Shown here: piece by piece, positions 34,601-42,108 of the stretch
Numbering within the stretch: position 1 is the first letter of the stretch
Layout of the letters: each line of letters opens with the position of its first letter
NCBI RefSeq assembly: GCF_027943945.1
Contig: NZ_AP027141.1
Coordinates: forward strand, 2,666,001-2,730,000
Reading direction: 5' to 3'
From: Microbacterium terricola
GTDB lineage: Bacteria; Actinomycetota; Actinomycetes; Actinomycetales; Microbacteriaceae
DNA length: 64,000 nucleotides
Notes under the pieces: generated by a model
The model's database searches: none
The model's input: the letters and a program-made list of their open reading frames with translations, nothing else
Told to the model about the DNA's origin: nothing
Position numbers and translations under genes: made by a program

Positions 34601-35350
34601 GTGTTCCCGACGCTGCAGGACCTCGCACCCTGGCTCCCCCCGCTGGGAACGCACTCGGTCTTCGTGGCTCTCGGGCTGGCGGCGGCCGGCATCGTCTTCC
34701 TCATCGAGCGCCGTCGGCGCGGGGTGACCGATCCCCGCATCCCGTACATCGTGCTCGGCGCCCTCGCGGGCGCCGCGCTCCTCTCCCGGCTCGGCACCTG
34801 GGCGCAGCACCTCGATCCTTCGAAGAACCTCAGCCTCATCGACCAGCTCGCCTACGGCAACGCGTCCATGCTGAGCGCCCTCGTGGGGGCGTGGCTGGGC
34901 GTGCACGTGGCGAAGCGGATCGTCCGCTACAAGCCGCGCACGGGCGACCTGTTCGCACCCGCAGTCGCGCTCGCGATGGTGATCGGACGCGTCGGCTGCT
35001 ACCTGACGGAGGCGCCGGGCGGCGTGCCGCTGAACGCGAGCTTCCTCGTCGAGATCCTCTTCCACGCGATCGCGTTCGCGCTGCTCTGGTTCTGGCTGCG
35101 CCACCGCGACATCGCCGCCGGCGAGACGCTGACGCTGTACATCGCGGCGTACGGGATCTTCCGCTTCTGCATCGAGTTCGTCCGAGGGAACGATGTGGCG
35201 TGGATGGGACTTACCCGCCCGCAGCTCTTCCTCCTCATCACTATTCCGATCCTGCTGGCCCGGATCGCCTGGATGGGCGCCCACGGCCGGTTCACCGAGC
35301 ACAGCCCAGCACCCGTCGAGAGGACAGCACCGCATGAGCAGCACGCCTGA
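34601..35350 (+). CDS. Divergent prolipoprotein diacylglyceryl transferase (Lgt)-like membrane protein
   Basis: A 249-residue membrane protein with about seven helices. Lgt features: GALAGAALLSRL (second helix), GRVGCYLTE (129-137) in the place of the Lgt signature GRxGNFxNxE, and YGIFRFCIEFVRGND (184-198), matching the RFxxEFxR helix, then LTRPQLFLL. The signature Asn is replaced by Cys, so it is probably not the housekeeping Lgt. The GTG start is 3 bp after the upstream stop. In Lgt proteins these sites move diacylglycerol from phosphatidylglycerol to a lipobox Cys; here donor and acceptor are open. Confidence 0.75.
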   Translation: MFPTLQDLAPWLPPLGTHSVFVALGLAAAGIVFLIERRRRGVTDPRIPYIVLGALAGAALLSRLGTWAQHLDPSKNLSLIDQLAYGNASMLSALVGAWLGVHVAKRIVRYKPRTGDLFAPAVALAMVIGRVGCYLTEAPGGVPLNASFLVEILFHAIAFALLWFWLRHRDIAAGETLTLYIAAYGIFRFCIEFVRGNDVAWMGLTRPQLFLLITIPILLARIAWMGAHGRFTEHSPAPVERTAPHEQHA

Positions 35351-35756
35351 CGACTCAGAAGGGGCGACGGAGCCGGAGGAACCAGCTCCGCCGTATCGTC
35401 CGCCGGCGCCGGGCCCCGCCGCATCACCGCCACCCGCGTTCACGCCTGCACCGATCGAGCCGCCCGAGACGCCTCCCGATCGGCAGGGAGGTCTCGGTGT
35501 CGGCGCAGGTGTGGGCATCGGCTGCGGGCTCTACGTGATCGGCGGGCTCCTGGTGATCAGCGGTCTGACTGCCGCGTCCCTGTGGGGCGTCTGGGGCTTC
35601 GTGCTGCCCTTCATCGTCATCCTGGTCGCAGGGGCGGTCATGATGTTCTTCCCGAAGACGCGGCGCATGGCCACCGGCATCCTGATCGTGTCGGCGGGCG
35701 CCTGGCTCGTCGTGATCGGCCCGTGCCTCGCGCTCCTCGGTGGGATGTCGATGTGA
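35334..35756 (+). CDS. Proline-rich protein with C-terminal membrane segments
   Basis: A 140-residue protein: about 60 residues rich in Pro, Glu and Ala (PPYRPPAPGPAASPPPAF), then three hydrophobic helices (GAGVGIGCGLYVIGGLLVIS, WGFVLPFIVILVAGAVMMFF and ILIVSAGAWLVVIGPCLALL). The ATG lies 17 bp inside the Lgt-like gene, so it is the fourth coupled gene of the cluster. No family recognised. Confidence 0.65.
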   Translation: MSSTPDDSEGATEPEEPAPPYRPPAPGPAASPPPAFTPAPIEPPETPPDRQGGLGVGAGVGIGCGLYVIGGLLVISGLTAASLWGVWGFVLPFIVILVAGAVMMFFPKTRRMATGILIVSAGAWLVVIGPCLALLGGMSM

Positions 35757-35760
35757 TGGG

Positions 35761-36198
35761 TCAGCGACCCGAGTACGCCTCGCTCACCCATCGCGCATAG
35801 GCGTCCCACGGCGCGGCGGTGCCGGCGGCCGCGGTCACGTCGGCCACGTGCGCGAGGAGCGGGGGTGCGGCCGTGAACCATTCGCCGCCCTCGCGCAGCT
35901 CGGCGAACTGCACATGCCGCCGGCGCTCCAGCATCCGTCCCCCTCGTTCGAAGGCCAGCAGCTCCTCGTGCCAGATCGCCGCCAGGCGCTGCTTCGGATT
36001 CGCCGACGTGCCGATCTTGATGCGCTCGCGATAGCGGAGGTAGTAGACCACCTCGATGCGCGGCGGTGGCAGATCGGAGTCCGGCACGTCGCCGACGCGC
36101 CAGTCGCAGACCCCGCAGTGCCAGCCGTCGGTTCGGCGCACGCCGACCATCGCGCCGCACAGGATGCAGCGCCCCGGCATCGATCCGGCGGTGGGCAC
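35761..36198 (-). CDS. Zinc-ribbon + GIY-YIG (MUG113/T5orf172-like) protein
   Basis: A 145-residue protein. An N-terminal zinc ribbon (CILCGAM, then WHCGVCDWRV) is followed by a short GIY-YIG-like domain of the MUG113 type: VVYYLRYRERIKIGTSANPKQRLAAIW, then LERRRHVQFAELREGGEWF with the terminal Glu. The start is a GTG; an ATG six codons on (MPGRC) is an alternative. Such domains cut or bind DNA in phage and mobile contexts, but no mobile element is near. Native function unknown. Confidence 0.7.
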   Translation of the reverse strand: MPTAGSMPGRCILCGAMVGVRRTDGWHCGVCDWRVGDVPDSDLPPPRIEVVYYLRYRERIKIGTSANPKQRLAAIWHEELLAFERGGRMLERRRHVQFAELREGGEWFTAAPPLLAHVADVTAAAGTAAPWDAYARWVSEAYSGR

Positions 36199-36258
36199 GC
36201 CGTGAGCCTACGTGCCGGTTCCGACACGACCGGGCGTCGGAGGTGCGAGAGTGATTCC

Positions 36259-37107
36259 ATGCGCATCGCGGTGACAGGCGGATCAGGCAAGCTCGGCAGG
36301 GTCGTCGTGGAGCACCTCCGTGCCCGCGGCGACGAGGTCGTCAATCTCGACAGGACCGGCGAGCGCGGGCCGGGCTTCGTGAACGTCGACCTGCGCGACT
36401 ACGGGCAGGTCGTCGACGCGCTCACCGCCGTCAACGATCAGCACGACGGCGTCGACGCCCTCGTGCACCTCGCGGCCATCCCCGCACCCGGCATCCTCAG
36501 CGATGTGGCGACGTTCCACAGCAACATCGCCACCACCTTCAATGTGTTCTGGGCTGCCCGGCGCCTCGGCATCCGCCGCATCGTGTACGCCTCCAGCGAG
36601 ACGGTCCTGGGGCTGCCGTTCGATGCTCCGCCGCCGTACATCCCGGTCGACGAGGAGTACGAGCCGCGACCGGAGTCGGTGTACTCGCTGGTCAAGGTGC
36701 TCGAGGAGCGGATGGCACGCGAGCTCGTGCGCTGGGAGCCCGACACCTCGATCACCGCCCTCCGGTTCTCGAACGTGATGGCGCCGGAGGACTACGCCGA
36801 GTTCCCCGACTTCGACGCCGACGCCCGGCGCCGCAAGTGGAACCTGTGGGGGTACATCGACGCACGCGACGGCGCGCAGGCCGTCGAGCGGGCAGTGGAT
36901 GCTGCGGCCCCCGGCTTCGACTGCTTCATCATCGCGGCGGCCGACACCGTCATGACCCGCCCGAACGCCGAACTGGTCGCCGAGGTCTACCCAGGGGTCC
37001 CGTTCCGCGAGGATGTCGGACCGAACGAGACCCTCCTGTCGATCGACAAGGCGCGGCGGGTGCTCGGCTACGCGCCGCGCCACTCCTGGCGTGACGAGGT
37101 CGGCTGA
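36259..37107 (+). CDS. NAD-dependent epimerase/dehydratase family protein
   Basis: A 282-residue extended SDR. The NAD motif TGGSGKLG is at residues 6-13, VHLAAIPAPG follows, and the YxxxK pair is in SVYSLVKVLEE. The C-terminal part (DARDGAQAVERAVDAA, then LLSIDKARRVLGYAPRHSW) is typical of nucleotide-sugar or uronate dehydrogenase-like enzymes. Its exact substrate is not clear. It converges on the aldo/keto reductase gene. Confidence 0.88.
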   Translation: MRIAVTGGSGKLGRVVVEHLRARGDEVVNLDRTGERGPGFVNVDLRDYGQVVDALTAVNDQHDGVDALVHLAAIPAPGILSDVATFHSNIATTFNVFWAARRLGIRRIVYASSETVLGLPFDAPPPYIPVDEEYEPRPESVYSLVKVLEERMARELVRWEPDTSITALRFSNVMAPEDYAEFPDFDADARRRKWNLWGYIDARDGAQAVERAVDAAAPGFDCFIIAAADTVMTRPNAELVAEVYPGVPFREDVGPNETLLSIDKARRVLGYAPRHSWRDEVG

Positions 37108-37117
37108 CCCGGGACGC

Positions 37118-37966
37118 TCAGCCGATGCGGCGCGCCGCGAGCCACCGCACCATGTCGGGGTCGCGGTGGTCGAAGAACTGCGACGTGCCGGTGTCGAGCG
37201 TGCGAATCCGCTCCATCTCGTCGGCCGTGAGCGTGAAGTCGAAGACGTCGATGTTCTCAGCCATGCGCTCCGGCTTCACGGACTTGGGAATCACCACCAC
37301 ATCGCGCTGGATCATCCACCGCAGCACGACCTGCGCCACCGACTTCCCGTGCCCGTGACCGATCTCGCTCAGCAGCGGATTCGTGAACAGGTCGTTCTTC
37401 CCCTCGGCGAACGGCCCCCACGACTCGTGCTGGATGCCCTCCGCTGCCAGGACCTCGTGCGCCTGCACCTGCTGGTGGAACGGGTGCGTCTCGATCTGGT
37501 TCACCGCCGGTGCCACCTCGCTGTTCAGCACCAGGTCGAGCAGGCGGTCGGGTGCGAAGTTCGACACCCCGATCGCCCTGGCACGACCGTCGCGGTGCAC
37601 GTTCTCCATCGCGCGCCACTGCCCGTAGTAGTCGCCGAACGGCTGGTGGATCAGGTACAGGTCGACGTAGTCCAGCCCGAGCTTCTGCAGCGACGCGTCG
37701 AACGACCGGGCCGTGTTCTCCTCGGCGGGCGCATCCTGCACCCACAGCTTCGTGGTGATGAACAGCTCTTGGCGCGGCACTCCGCTCTTCGCGATCGCCG
37801 CGCCCACGGACTCCTCGTTCCCGTAGGCCGCTGCGGTGTCGATCAGCCGGTAGCCCGCCTCGAGGGCGTGGGCGACAGCATCCTCCGTCTCCTCCGGCCC
37901 GACCTGGAAGACGCCGAATCCGAGGATCGGCATCTCCGCGCCGGTGTTGAGCGTCACAGTCTGCAT
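37118..37966 (-). CDS. Aldo/keto reductase
   Basis: A 282-residue AKR of the 2,5-diketo-gluconate reductase type: [17 protein letters not shown], the catalytic D-Y-K-H set in [21 protein letters not shown] and LYLIHQP, then [12 protein letters not shown], and the NADPH motif [15 protein letters not shown]. The ATG of MQTVTL is used because longer versions add a poorly conserved stretch. Substrate unknown. Confidence 0.92.
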   Translation of the reverse strand: MQTVTLNTGAEMPILGFGVFQVGPEETEDAVAHALEAGYRLIDTAAAYGNEESVGAAIAKSGVPRQELFITTKLWVQDAPAEENTARSFDASLQKLGLDYVDLYLIHQPFGDYYGQWRAMENVHRDGRARAIGVSNFAPDRLLDLVLNSEVAPAVNQIETHPFHQQVQAHEVLAAEGIQHESWGPFAEGKNDLFTNPLLSEIGHGHGKSVAQVVLRWMIQRDVVVIPKSVKPERMAENIDVFDFTLTADEMERIRTLDTGTSQFFDHRDPDMVRWLAARRIG

Positions 37967-38118
37967 GGGGTTCCTTTCACGGCGTCCGCGAAGAGCGGAT
38001 GCTGCCAGTACCAGTGCACCGGACGCCCGCGCGACGAGGAAGGCCTTGACAGGACCCCCTTCTGCGAGCGGTGCGCACCACGGTACGTTGACCGCAGCAA
38101 CGTCGCTCTGGAGGAAGC

Positions 38119-38325
38119 ATGCCCGAGAAAGCACCATCCGAATCCGAGGCGATCGACCACGTCGTCCATCGACTGCGGGAGCGCTTTCCCGATGTCCCCG
38201 AGGCGGAGGTCGTGGCCGCGGTCAGAGCGGCGCACGCGTCGATGGACGATGCGAGGGTGCGCGACTTCGTGCCGGTGCTCGTCGAGCGCGCCGCGAAGAC
38301 CACGCTCAAGGCGAGGTCGAGCTAG
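38119..38325 (+). CDS. Small three-helix-bundle-like protein
   Basis: A 68-residue acidic helical protein ([20 protein letters not shown], then [21 protein letters not shown], then [13 protein letters not shown]). The pattern matches the short actinobacterial three-helix-bundle dimerisation proteins. It has a good GGAGG-like site before the ATG. Function unknown. Confidence 0.7.
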   Translation: MPEKAPSESEAIDHVVHRLRERFPDVPEAEVVAAVRAAHASMDDARVRDFVPVLVERAAKTTLKARSS

Positions 38326-38354
38326 GAGCACCGCGAGGCGCTAGCGTCGGGGCT

Positions 38355-39557
38355 GTGCGCAGTGGGCCGAGCGGGACTCCGGGAGAGGTGCTGCGCGCAT
38401 TCCTCCGGCTCGGCGTCACCTCGTTCGGCGGCCCGATCGCGCACCTCGGCTTCTTCCGCGACGAACTGGTCGCCCGCCGCCGCTGGGTGACCGACGACGA
38501 CTACGCCGAACTCGTCACGGTGAGCCAGTTCCTGCCGGGGCCGGCGTCGAGCCAGGTCGGGTTCGGAATGGGCCTGGTCCGGGCAGGCACTCTCGGGGCA
38601 CTGGCCGCCTGGGTCGCGTTCACCCTGCCCTCGGCGATCCTCATGGTGGCATTCGCGTATGCGGGGCCCCTGCTCGACACCCTCACCGGCAGCGGCATCC
38701 TGGCGGGGCTGAAGGTCGTCGCGGTCGCGGTCGTCGCGCAGGCGGTCTGGGGGATGGCTCGCACGCTGACCCCCGACGCGCGTCGCGCAGGCATCGCGGT
38801 CGCCGCAGCCGTCGGCGTGCTCCTGTTCGCCGGCTCGCTGGGCCAGGTCGTCGCGATCCTGCTCGGCGCGCTCGCCGGACTCGCGCTGTGCCGCACGGGG
38901 CCGGCGGTGGCCGCGCACCGACTGGTGTTCCCCGTCACACGCGCCGCGGGCATCGTGTGCCTGGCCGTGTTCGGCCTGCTGCTCGTCACCCTGCCGATCG
39001 CCGCCGCACTGAGCGACAGCCTCGCCGTCGAGGTGGCGGACCGCTTCTACCGGGCGGGCGCGCTGGTGTTCGGCGGCGGCCATGTCGTTCTGCCGCTGCT
39101 CCAGGCGGAGGTCGTGACCGGCGGATGGGTGAGCCCCGAGCAGTTCCTGGCGGGCTACGCGGCTGCGCAGGCGCTTCCGGGGCCGCTGTTCACGTTCGCC
39201 GCCTACCTCGGGGCGCTCGCGGCGCCCGGCGCCCTCGGCCTCCTCACCGCCGCGATCGCGCTCATCGCGGTGTTCCTGCCGGGGCTGCTGCTCCTCGTCG
39301 GCGTGCTGCCGTTCTGGAATCGCTTCTCCGCTGCGCCGTCCGCGCAGGCCGCGATCCGCGGGGCCAACGCCGCGGTCGTCGGCATCCTCGCGGCGGCTCT
39401 CTACGATCCGGTGTTCGTGACCGCGGTGGTCGGTCCGGCGACATTCGCGCTCGCCCTGATCTGCTTCGTGCTGCTCGTGGCCTGGCGCGTCCCGCCGTGG
39501 GCGGTCGTCCTCGTCGGCGCGGCCGGCGGACTGGTCATCGCGCTCGCACAGGCGTGA
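38355..39557 (+). CDS. chrA: Chromate transporter ChrA (CHR family)
   Basis: A 400-residue protein with two homologous CHR halves. The N-half has FLRLGVTSFGGPIAHLGFFRDELVARRRWV and VSQFLPGPASSQVGFGMG; the C-half has GALVFGGGHVVLPLLQAEVV and AAQALPGPLFTFAAYLG. About ten to twelve helices are predicted. The start is a GTG. Family members export chromate, although many actinobacterial copies have not been tested. Confidence 0.9.
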   Translation: MRSGPSGTPGEVLRAFLRLGVTSFGGPIAHLGFFRDELVARRRWVTDDDYAELVTVSQFLPGPASSQVGFGMGLVRAGTLGALAAWVAFTLPSAILMVAFAYAGPLLDTLTGSGILAGLKVVAVAVVAQAVWGMARTLTPDARRAGIAVAAAVGVLLFAGSLGQVVAILLGALAGLALCRTGPAVAAHRLVFPVTRAAGIVCLAVFGLLLVTLPIAAALSDSLAVEVADRFYRAGALVFGGGHVVLPLLQAEVVTGGWVSPEQFLAGYAAAQALPGPLFTFAAYLGALAAPGALGLLTAAIALIAVFLPGLLLLVGVLPFWNRFSAAPSAQAAIRGANAAVVGILAAALYDPVFVTAVVGPATFALALICFVLLVAWRVPPWAVVLVGAAGGLVIALAQA

Positions 39558-39607
39558 GACGCCGGCCCGACCTGGCGGCCCTGGTTGCGCCGCGCGACAA
39601 TGACGGC

Positions 39608-40030
39608 ATGGCAGAGATCAAGACGCAGCCGACCGACGCCGATGTGGACGCCTTCCTCGAGGCTGCGACGCCGGCACGCCGGCGGGCGGACGGCCTCGTA
39701 CTGGCAGACGTCTTCCATGAGGTCACGGGCGCCGAGCCGGTGCTGTGGGGACCGACGATGATCGGCTACGGCAGCTACCGGTACGTCTCGCCGTCCGACC
39801 CCAAGCGTCAGGGCGACTGGCCGAAGACCGGCTTCTCCCCGCGGAAGGCGCAGCTCTCGCTCTACGGATTGAAGGATCTGCCGGAGGGCGCGGCGCTGCT
39901 CCCCCAGCTGGGCAGGTACACCGAGGGTGCCGGCTGCGTCTACGTGCGGACGCTCGACGACATCGACCTCGACGTCCTGCGTCGTCTGATCGCGATCGCC
40001 TGGACACGCGAGGACGACAAGCCGGCTTGA
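39608..40030 (+). CDS. DUF1801 domain-containing protein
   Basis: A 140-residue protein with the DUF1801/YdhG-like fold: VDAFLEAATPARRRADGLVL, LWGPTMIGYGSYRYVSPSD, then WPKTGFSPRKAQLSLYGL and GKxYTxGxGCVYV-like residues. No enzymatic function is established. It stands alone, 50 bp after chrA. Confidence 0.85.
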   Translation: MAEIKTQPTDADVDAFLEAATPARRRADGLVLADVFHEVTGAEPVLWGPTMIGYGSYRYVSPSDPKRQGDWPKTGFSPRKAQLSLYGLKDLPEGAALLPQLGRYTEGAGCVYVRTLDDIDLDVLRRLIAIAWTREDDKPA

Positions 40031-40046
40031 CGCGCGCCGACGGGGG

Positions 40047-41408
40047 TCAGAGCGCCGGGCGCTGCATCCGATTCGACAGGCTCGAGCCGGCGAGCACTCC
40101 CAGCGCGATCGCGACCATCGTCGCCAGCGTCGCGACCAGCGAGGTCGACGCCGCGGCGTCGCCGCCGAGGACATCCGCCACTCCGACGAGTCCGAGCGCG
40201 CCGGGCACCAGCAGCCAGAACGCGGGCGTGAAACTGACGAGGGCCGCCGGGCCCGACGGCTGCCGTGCGACGAGCGCGGTCACCGGGGTCACGCACAGAG
40301 CGCCTACGAACGCCGAGAACACTCCGCCCAGGAGCAGGCCGCCGAGCACCTGGGTGGCGTAGGCGATGTAGAGCACGAGCAGGATCCACGGCAGCGACCG
40401 GCGGGGCGCGCTGCGATGCACGGAGATCGCGACGCCGAAGACGGCGACGGCGACCCACGGCGCGACCGGGCCGAGCAGCTCGGCCTTGGCAGTGAGATCG
40501 ATGTCGGAGACCCCGACCAGCGCACCGGCGGTCACGACGCCGGCGCCCAGGAGGACGAGCTGCATGGCCCCCGCCGCGGCACGGCCGGCGCCGGACATCA
40601 TCTGGCCCGTCGACAGTTCCAGGACCGCCGTGGTCAGCAGCGCCCCGGGCAGCAGGACGACGAGCGGCGCGAGCAGTGCCGCGACGATGCCCGAGCCCCA
40701 GCCGGCGCGCAGGAGTGAGAACACCGCGAACGCCACGACGAAGGCGATCGCGACCGTGATCAGGGCACCGTAGCGGCGCGGCACGCGCTCGCTCACGAGC
40801 AGCGCCGCTCCGGCGACGAGTCCGAGCGCTGCGGCCAGCGCAACCCCGGCCCACGAGGCGCCGAGCAGCACCGAGAGGGCGGCGCTCAGGAAGGCGTACG
40901 CCACGACGCGCACGACGCGCCCGTACGCGGGCGGCATCGCGCGGATGCGCTCGATGCGCTCGATGGTGGACCGGGGGTCGAGCACTCCGGTGCGCGCAGC
41001 ATCCACCGTCCGCTGCACCTCGTCGATCTGCGAGAAGAGGAGCTGACCCTCGCTGCTCACCGACGTGCCGGTGCGGTGCTGTCCCTGACCGCGCGCCGAG
41101 ACGAGGAGCGCATTCGGGAAGACCACCACCTGGCTCTCGGGCAGACCGTTCGCGCGGGCGATGTCGGCGAGCACGTCCTGCACGGTCTCAACCGAGTACC
41201 CGGCCTGGGTCATGGCGATGCCCACCGCCTCGGCCGCGGCGAGAGCGCTCGCGGCGTCAGGCGCGTCGGTCGCCGCGATGGGCGTCGATCCGGTGATCCG
41301 GGCGGCGCGCGCGCTGATCGCGATGTCGCGGACGGCGCGGCGTCGCGTCGCGAGGAGGATGATCGCCGCGACGATGAGGACTGCGACCGCGACCCACGCG
41401 GAGATCAC
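40047..41408 (-). CDS. thrE: ThrE-type threonine/serine exporter
   Basis: A 453-residue membrane protein that unites the ThrE (DUF1212) and ThrE_2 halves in one chain. The N-terminal part holds AVGIAMTQAGYSVETVQDVLADIARANGL and a cytoplasmic region with VFPNALLVSARG; about ten helices follow. The gene ends close to the convergent DUF1801 gene. In Corynebacterium ThrE exports L-threonine and serine; the true substrate here is assumed by similarity. Confidence 0.85.
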   Translation of the reverse strand: MISAWVAVAVLIVAAIILLATRRRAVRDIAISARAARITGSTPIAATDAPDAASALAAAEAVGIAMTQAGYSVETVQDVLADIARANGLPESQVVVFPNALLVSARGQGQHRTGTSVSSEGQLLFSQIDEVQRTVDAARTGVLDPRSTIERIERIRAMPPAYGRVVRVVAYAFLSAALSVLLGASWAGVALAAALGLVAGAALLVSERVPRRYGALITVAIAFVVAFAVFSLLRAGWGSGIVAALLAPLVVLLPGALLTTAVLELSTGQMMSGAGRAAAGAMQLVLLGAGVVTAGALVGVSDIDLTAKAELLGPVAPWVAVAVFGVAISVHRSAPRRSLPWILLVLYIAYATQVLGGLLLGGVFSAFVGALCVTPVTALVARQPSGPAALVSFTPAFWLLVPGALGLVGVADVLGGDAAASTSLVATLATMVAIALGVLAGSSLSNRMQRPAL

Positions 41409-41507
41409 GGGAGGCGCTCGTTCGCCCGGTCAGGTGCCATACCTGTATCTTGCGCGACGCCGGTCACCGCCGTCGCGATCGCCGCACCCGGGTGGCAGGC
41501 TGGGCCC

Positions 41508-42107
41508 GTGGCCTCGGACCTGCTGATCGGCGAGAGTCGCGGCGTCGTGCTGCGGCACTTCACCGTGTCGGATCTGCCCGCCTACCGCGAATGGCTGCAG
41601 CCAGGTCAGGAGTGGCAGCGGTGGGACGGCCCCTACAACCCCGTCCGGCAGCCCGCCGAGATCGACGCCGGCATCGAGCGCCTGCGCGGACGCATCGTCG
41701 ACGGCACGCTGCGCGCCGCGCCGATCGAACGCGCGGTCGTCGCCGCGTCCGACGACCCCACCGGCCTGATGGGAATGGTGTCGTGGCACTGGGAGGCCGA
41801 GGAGTCGGACTGGCGCCGGATGGGCGTCACCGTCTTCGACCCCGCCGCGCGCGGGCGGGGATCGGGCACCGAGGCGCTCCGGATCTGGACCGACTACCTG
41901 TTCGCGCACACGGACGCCGTGCGGCTCGACTTCTCGACCTGGTCGGGCAACACGCGGATGCTCGGCGTCGGCCACCGGCTCGGATTCACCGAGGAGGCGC
42001 GCTTCCGCAACGCCCGCGAGGTGCGCGGTGAGCGGTACGACTCCGTCGTGATGGGAGTCCTGCGCGCGGAGTGGCTCGCGCAGGGCGGCCACTCCGCGCT
42101 CACGTAG
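41508..42107 (+). CDS. GNAT family N-acetyltransferase
   Basis: A 199-residue RimJ/RimL-like acetyltransferase. VVLRHFTVSDLPAYREWLQP opens the domain; the acetyl-CoA loop is DPAARGRGSGTEALRIWTDY, and NTRMLGVGHRLGFTEEARFRNA closes it. The start is a GTG in the gap after the thrE start. Substrate unknown. Confidence 0.88.
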   Translation: MASDLLIGESRGVVLRHFTVSDLPAYREWLQPGQEWQRWDGPYNPVRQPAEIDAGIERLRGRIVDGTLRAAPIERAVVAASDDPTGLMGMVSWHWEAEESDWRRMGVTVFDPAARGRGSGTEALRIWTDYLFAHTDAVRLDFSTWSGNTRMLGVGHRLGFTEEARFRNAREVRGERYDSVVMGVLRAEWLAQGGHSALT

Positions 42108-42108
42108 G

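Noticed and set aside
40071..40095. GATTCGACAGGCTCGAGCC as another copy of the CTTCGACAAGCTCAGG repeat
   Set aside because: Similarity is short and falls in the conserved coding end of thrE; the CTCAGG part is missing.
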